Program-made: the position numbers and the translations under genes
Notes under the pieces: model-generated
What the model was told of the DNA's origin: nothing
What the model saw: only the letters and a program-made list of their open reading frames with translations
Database searches by the model: none
In this document: positions 63,701-64,000 of the stretch, one piece after another
How positions within the stretch are numbered: the stretch's first letter is position 1
Layout: the number at the start of each line of letters is the position of its first letter
Source of the DNA: Flavobacterium supellecticarium
GTDB taxonomy: Bacteria > Bacteroidota > Bacteroidia > Flavobacteriales > Flavobacteriaceae
Direction of reading: 5' to 3'
Assembly (NCBI RefSeq): GCF_004801375.1
Contig: NZ_SSNZ01000001.1
Location: 310,001 to 374,000, forward strand
Length of the DNA: 64,000 bases

Positions 63701-64000
63701 CATTGACAATCGCGTATTCCCGATCCACTTTAATGTTATGGCTAACGGAAACTTTGAAACTGTCCAGTGACGGGAAATAGCGAACTTTTGTATCGCTATC
63801 GAAAAATTCTGTTCCGAAGCGGCTGTAGTATTTCTGTGGTATCCACCGCTCTCCCATGTTAAAATCCAGTAGTTCAAATGGAATACGTTCGGGCTGGATC
63901 GCAACAATTGCATCATAACTACGCTGATATTGTAAATTACCCGCACTACGGTCAATAGCAGCTTCTGCCTTCACCATTTTCTCCACCACATTACCACTTA
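60717..64000 (-). CDS. SNF2-type helicase of the ICE (5' end beyond window)
   Basis: At least 1094 aa visible; the frame is open to the window edge, so the apparent start at 63989 (GTG) is not real. Helicase motifs: I at VGLGKTLTM (about residue 220 of the visible part), II at [10 protein letters not shown] (about 390), III region [14 protein letters not shown], and VI at [11 protein letters not shown] (about 730). C-terminal part with coiled coil and basic end. In related ICE proteins the missing N-terminus often carries an N6-adenine methylase domain, as in the anti-restriction DarB-like proteins; here this cannot be seen. Confidence 0.8.
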   Translation of the reverse strand, partial: SGNVVEKMVKAEAAIDRSAGNLQYQRSYDAIVAIQPERIPFELLDFNMGERWIPQKYYSRFGTEFFDSDTKVRYFPSLDSFKVSVSHNIKVDREYAIVNDRGSKVYGYTLFEHALENTAPFFTYEVEKDGKKIRVPDNELIQLAHQKIEVMRNGFVSWMMALPEVDKREIEKLYNDTYNCYVLREYDGSHLTFPGLDKKGLGIEDLYVSQKNAIWRIIQNRGALIDHEVGLGKTLTMIVAGMEMKRFGIIQKPIILALKANVGDIADTYKKAYPSGKLLFPSEKDFEPRNRVRLLHEIKNNDWDCVILTHDQFGKIPQSPEIQQQIFNVELENVERDLDTAQKEGGDISKKVLKGLEIRKKNLIGKLRAVRFNIEKKKDSGITFNDMGLDHMFVDESHKFKNLTFTTRHSRVAGLGNVEGSQKALNMLFAVRTLQLRYNADICVTFLTGTPISNSLTEEYLIFKYFIPREMERLGIENFDGWAAVYAKKSTDFEFSVTNEIIAKERFRHFIKVPELALLYNLITDYKTAKHISLDKPELDEKLINIKPTPEQQVFIENLIEFAKTGDGVLIGRGQLSQAEDKARMLIATNYAKKMSADMRLINEIVYCDHPENKINYIARQVVAEYHDSTPFKGTQIVFSDIGTPKSDQFNLYDELKTKLVRDFDIPEHEVTFIHDNNWVGWKRSNLFKKMNDGEIRILIGSTEKAGTGLNVQQRVIAMHHVDIPWTPKDLEQRNGRGSRQGNWAAKQYRDNKVRTYYYAVEQSLDNYKFNLLKNKQTFISQMKNCELNVRTIDEGALDEQSGMNFAEYIAILSGDTSLLEKTKLQKKIAVLESLKASHFREAFVNKNLLQSTIHELEKDTATYSRLKEDYLVYEKNLYYENDGTKANPVKLIGCPSTQPDLIGRHLLDLFKNWKPKEGETEQKIGTLYGFDLYIRRINETHEYNGKIAYGYSHNLYVQRNDGIKYTSNQGFPNANNEKLAARYFLNALERIDGLLYTYDRQIREHSANIPRLEELCSLGFSQEEELQALRIELSSLEREISLKIKENRLNEGEMVEETAVIGPNEQHQAEKGETLEPVVIQASRQRNSGMRI

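Larger units (their letters stand above)
43212..64000. mobile_element. Integrative conjugative element, left end (MPF-B type, continues beyond window)
   Basis: A tyrosine integrase next to core DNA, a leftward transfer operon with VirB4-, VirB6-, VirB8-, VirB9- and VirB10-like proteins in Bacteroidota order, excisionase-like HTH genes and a large helicase identify an integrative conjugative element. The left boundary lies somewhere in 43212-43485; the exact attachment site is not resolved. The right end, relaxase, coupling protein and any cargo are outside the window. Confidence 0.88.

Noticed and set aside
1-64000. tRNA, rRNA genes and CRISPR arrays
   Set aside because: No cloverleaf-like segment, ribosomal sequence or regularly spaced repeat was noticed while reading.

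Overview
The window looks like a chromosome segment from a flavobacterium (Bacteroidota, probably Flavobacterium or a close relative). The basis is a secreted metallopeptidase with a C-terminal type IX secretion (T9SS) sorting domain, TAnnTTTG-type -7 promoter elements, AT-rich leaders without Shine-Dalgarno sites in front of most chromosomal genes, the Bacteroidota-style arsenic operon (arsR, DUF6428, phosphatase-type arsenate reductase, ACR3) and a Bacteroidota-type (MPF-B) integrative conjugative element. No rRNA, tRNA or CRISPR array was recognised.

Left core (1-14.3 kb). Two AMP-forming acyl-CoA synthetases, a propionyl-type one cut by the window edge and acetyl-CoA synthetase (acs), converge on a DEDDh exonuclease and a cNMP/CBS/DUF294 nucleotidyltransferase-like protein. 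Between acs and the exonuclease sits a small AT-rich islet of three genes (3432-5312): a Tat-like lipoprotein, a 2x[4Fe-4S] ferredoxin domain fused to a Gly/Ser linker and a hydrophobic toxin-like tail, and a small membrane protein in immunity position. The islet is bracketed by a 24-bp direct repeat of the 3' end of acs, and the presumed original acs terminator lies just beyond the second copy. Then follow a DMT transporter, the ars operon with two near-identical ArsR operators, and an SDR/MFS pair divergent from an IclR regulator.

Accessory middle (14.4-38 kb). A PD-(D/E)XK protein, a SymE-like toxin and DinD come first. Next are a XAC2610-like secreted protein and a frameshifted IS256-family element with an 8-bp target duplication. 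A long run of secreted, lipoprotein, hydrolase and small membrane proteins follows (S41 peptidase, DUF4932 metalloprotease-like, SH3-like, an exoribonuclease-like protein, alpha/beta hydrolase), ending with the 888-aa T9SS metallopeptidase. At 33.5-38 kb there is a phospholipase-D remnant, about 0.8 kb without genes but with conspicuous hairpins, and a compact operon of XRE regulator, reverse transcriptase (YADD) and PD-(D/E)XK nuclease. I read this operon as a candidate anti-phage reverse-transcriptase system.

Core (38-43.2 kb): a small conserved protein, DUF3817 protein, MscS channel, thioesterase/NUDIX pair and an OmpA-family protein.

Right part (43.2-64 kb): the left end of an integrative conjugative element. 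A tyrosine integrase converges on a long leftward transfer operon. In transcription order this holds an SNF2-type helicase (cut by the window edge), a TraF-like protein, three uncharacterised proteins, the TraG/VirB4 ATPase, three TraI-like paralogues with an extra gene among them, TraJ, TraK, a small TraL-position protein, TraM, TraN, two proteins sharing a DUF3945-like domain, a winged-helix protein and two tandem excisionase-like HTH proteins. The other end of the element lies outside the window.
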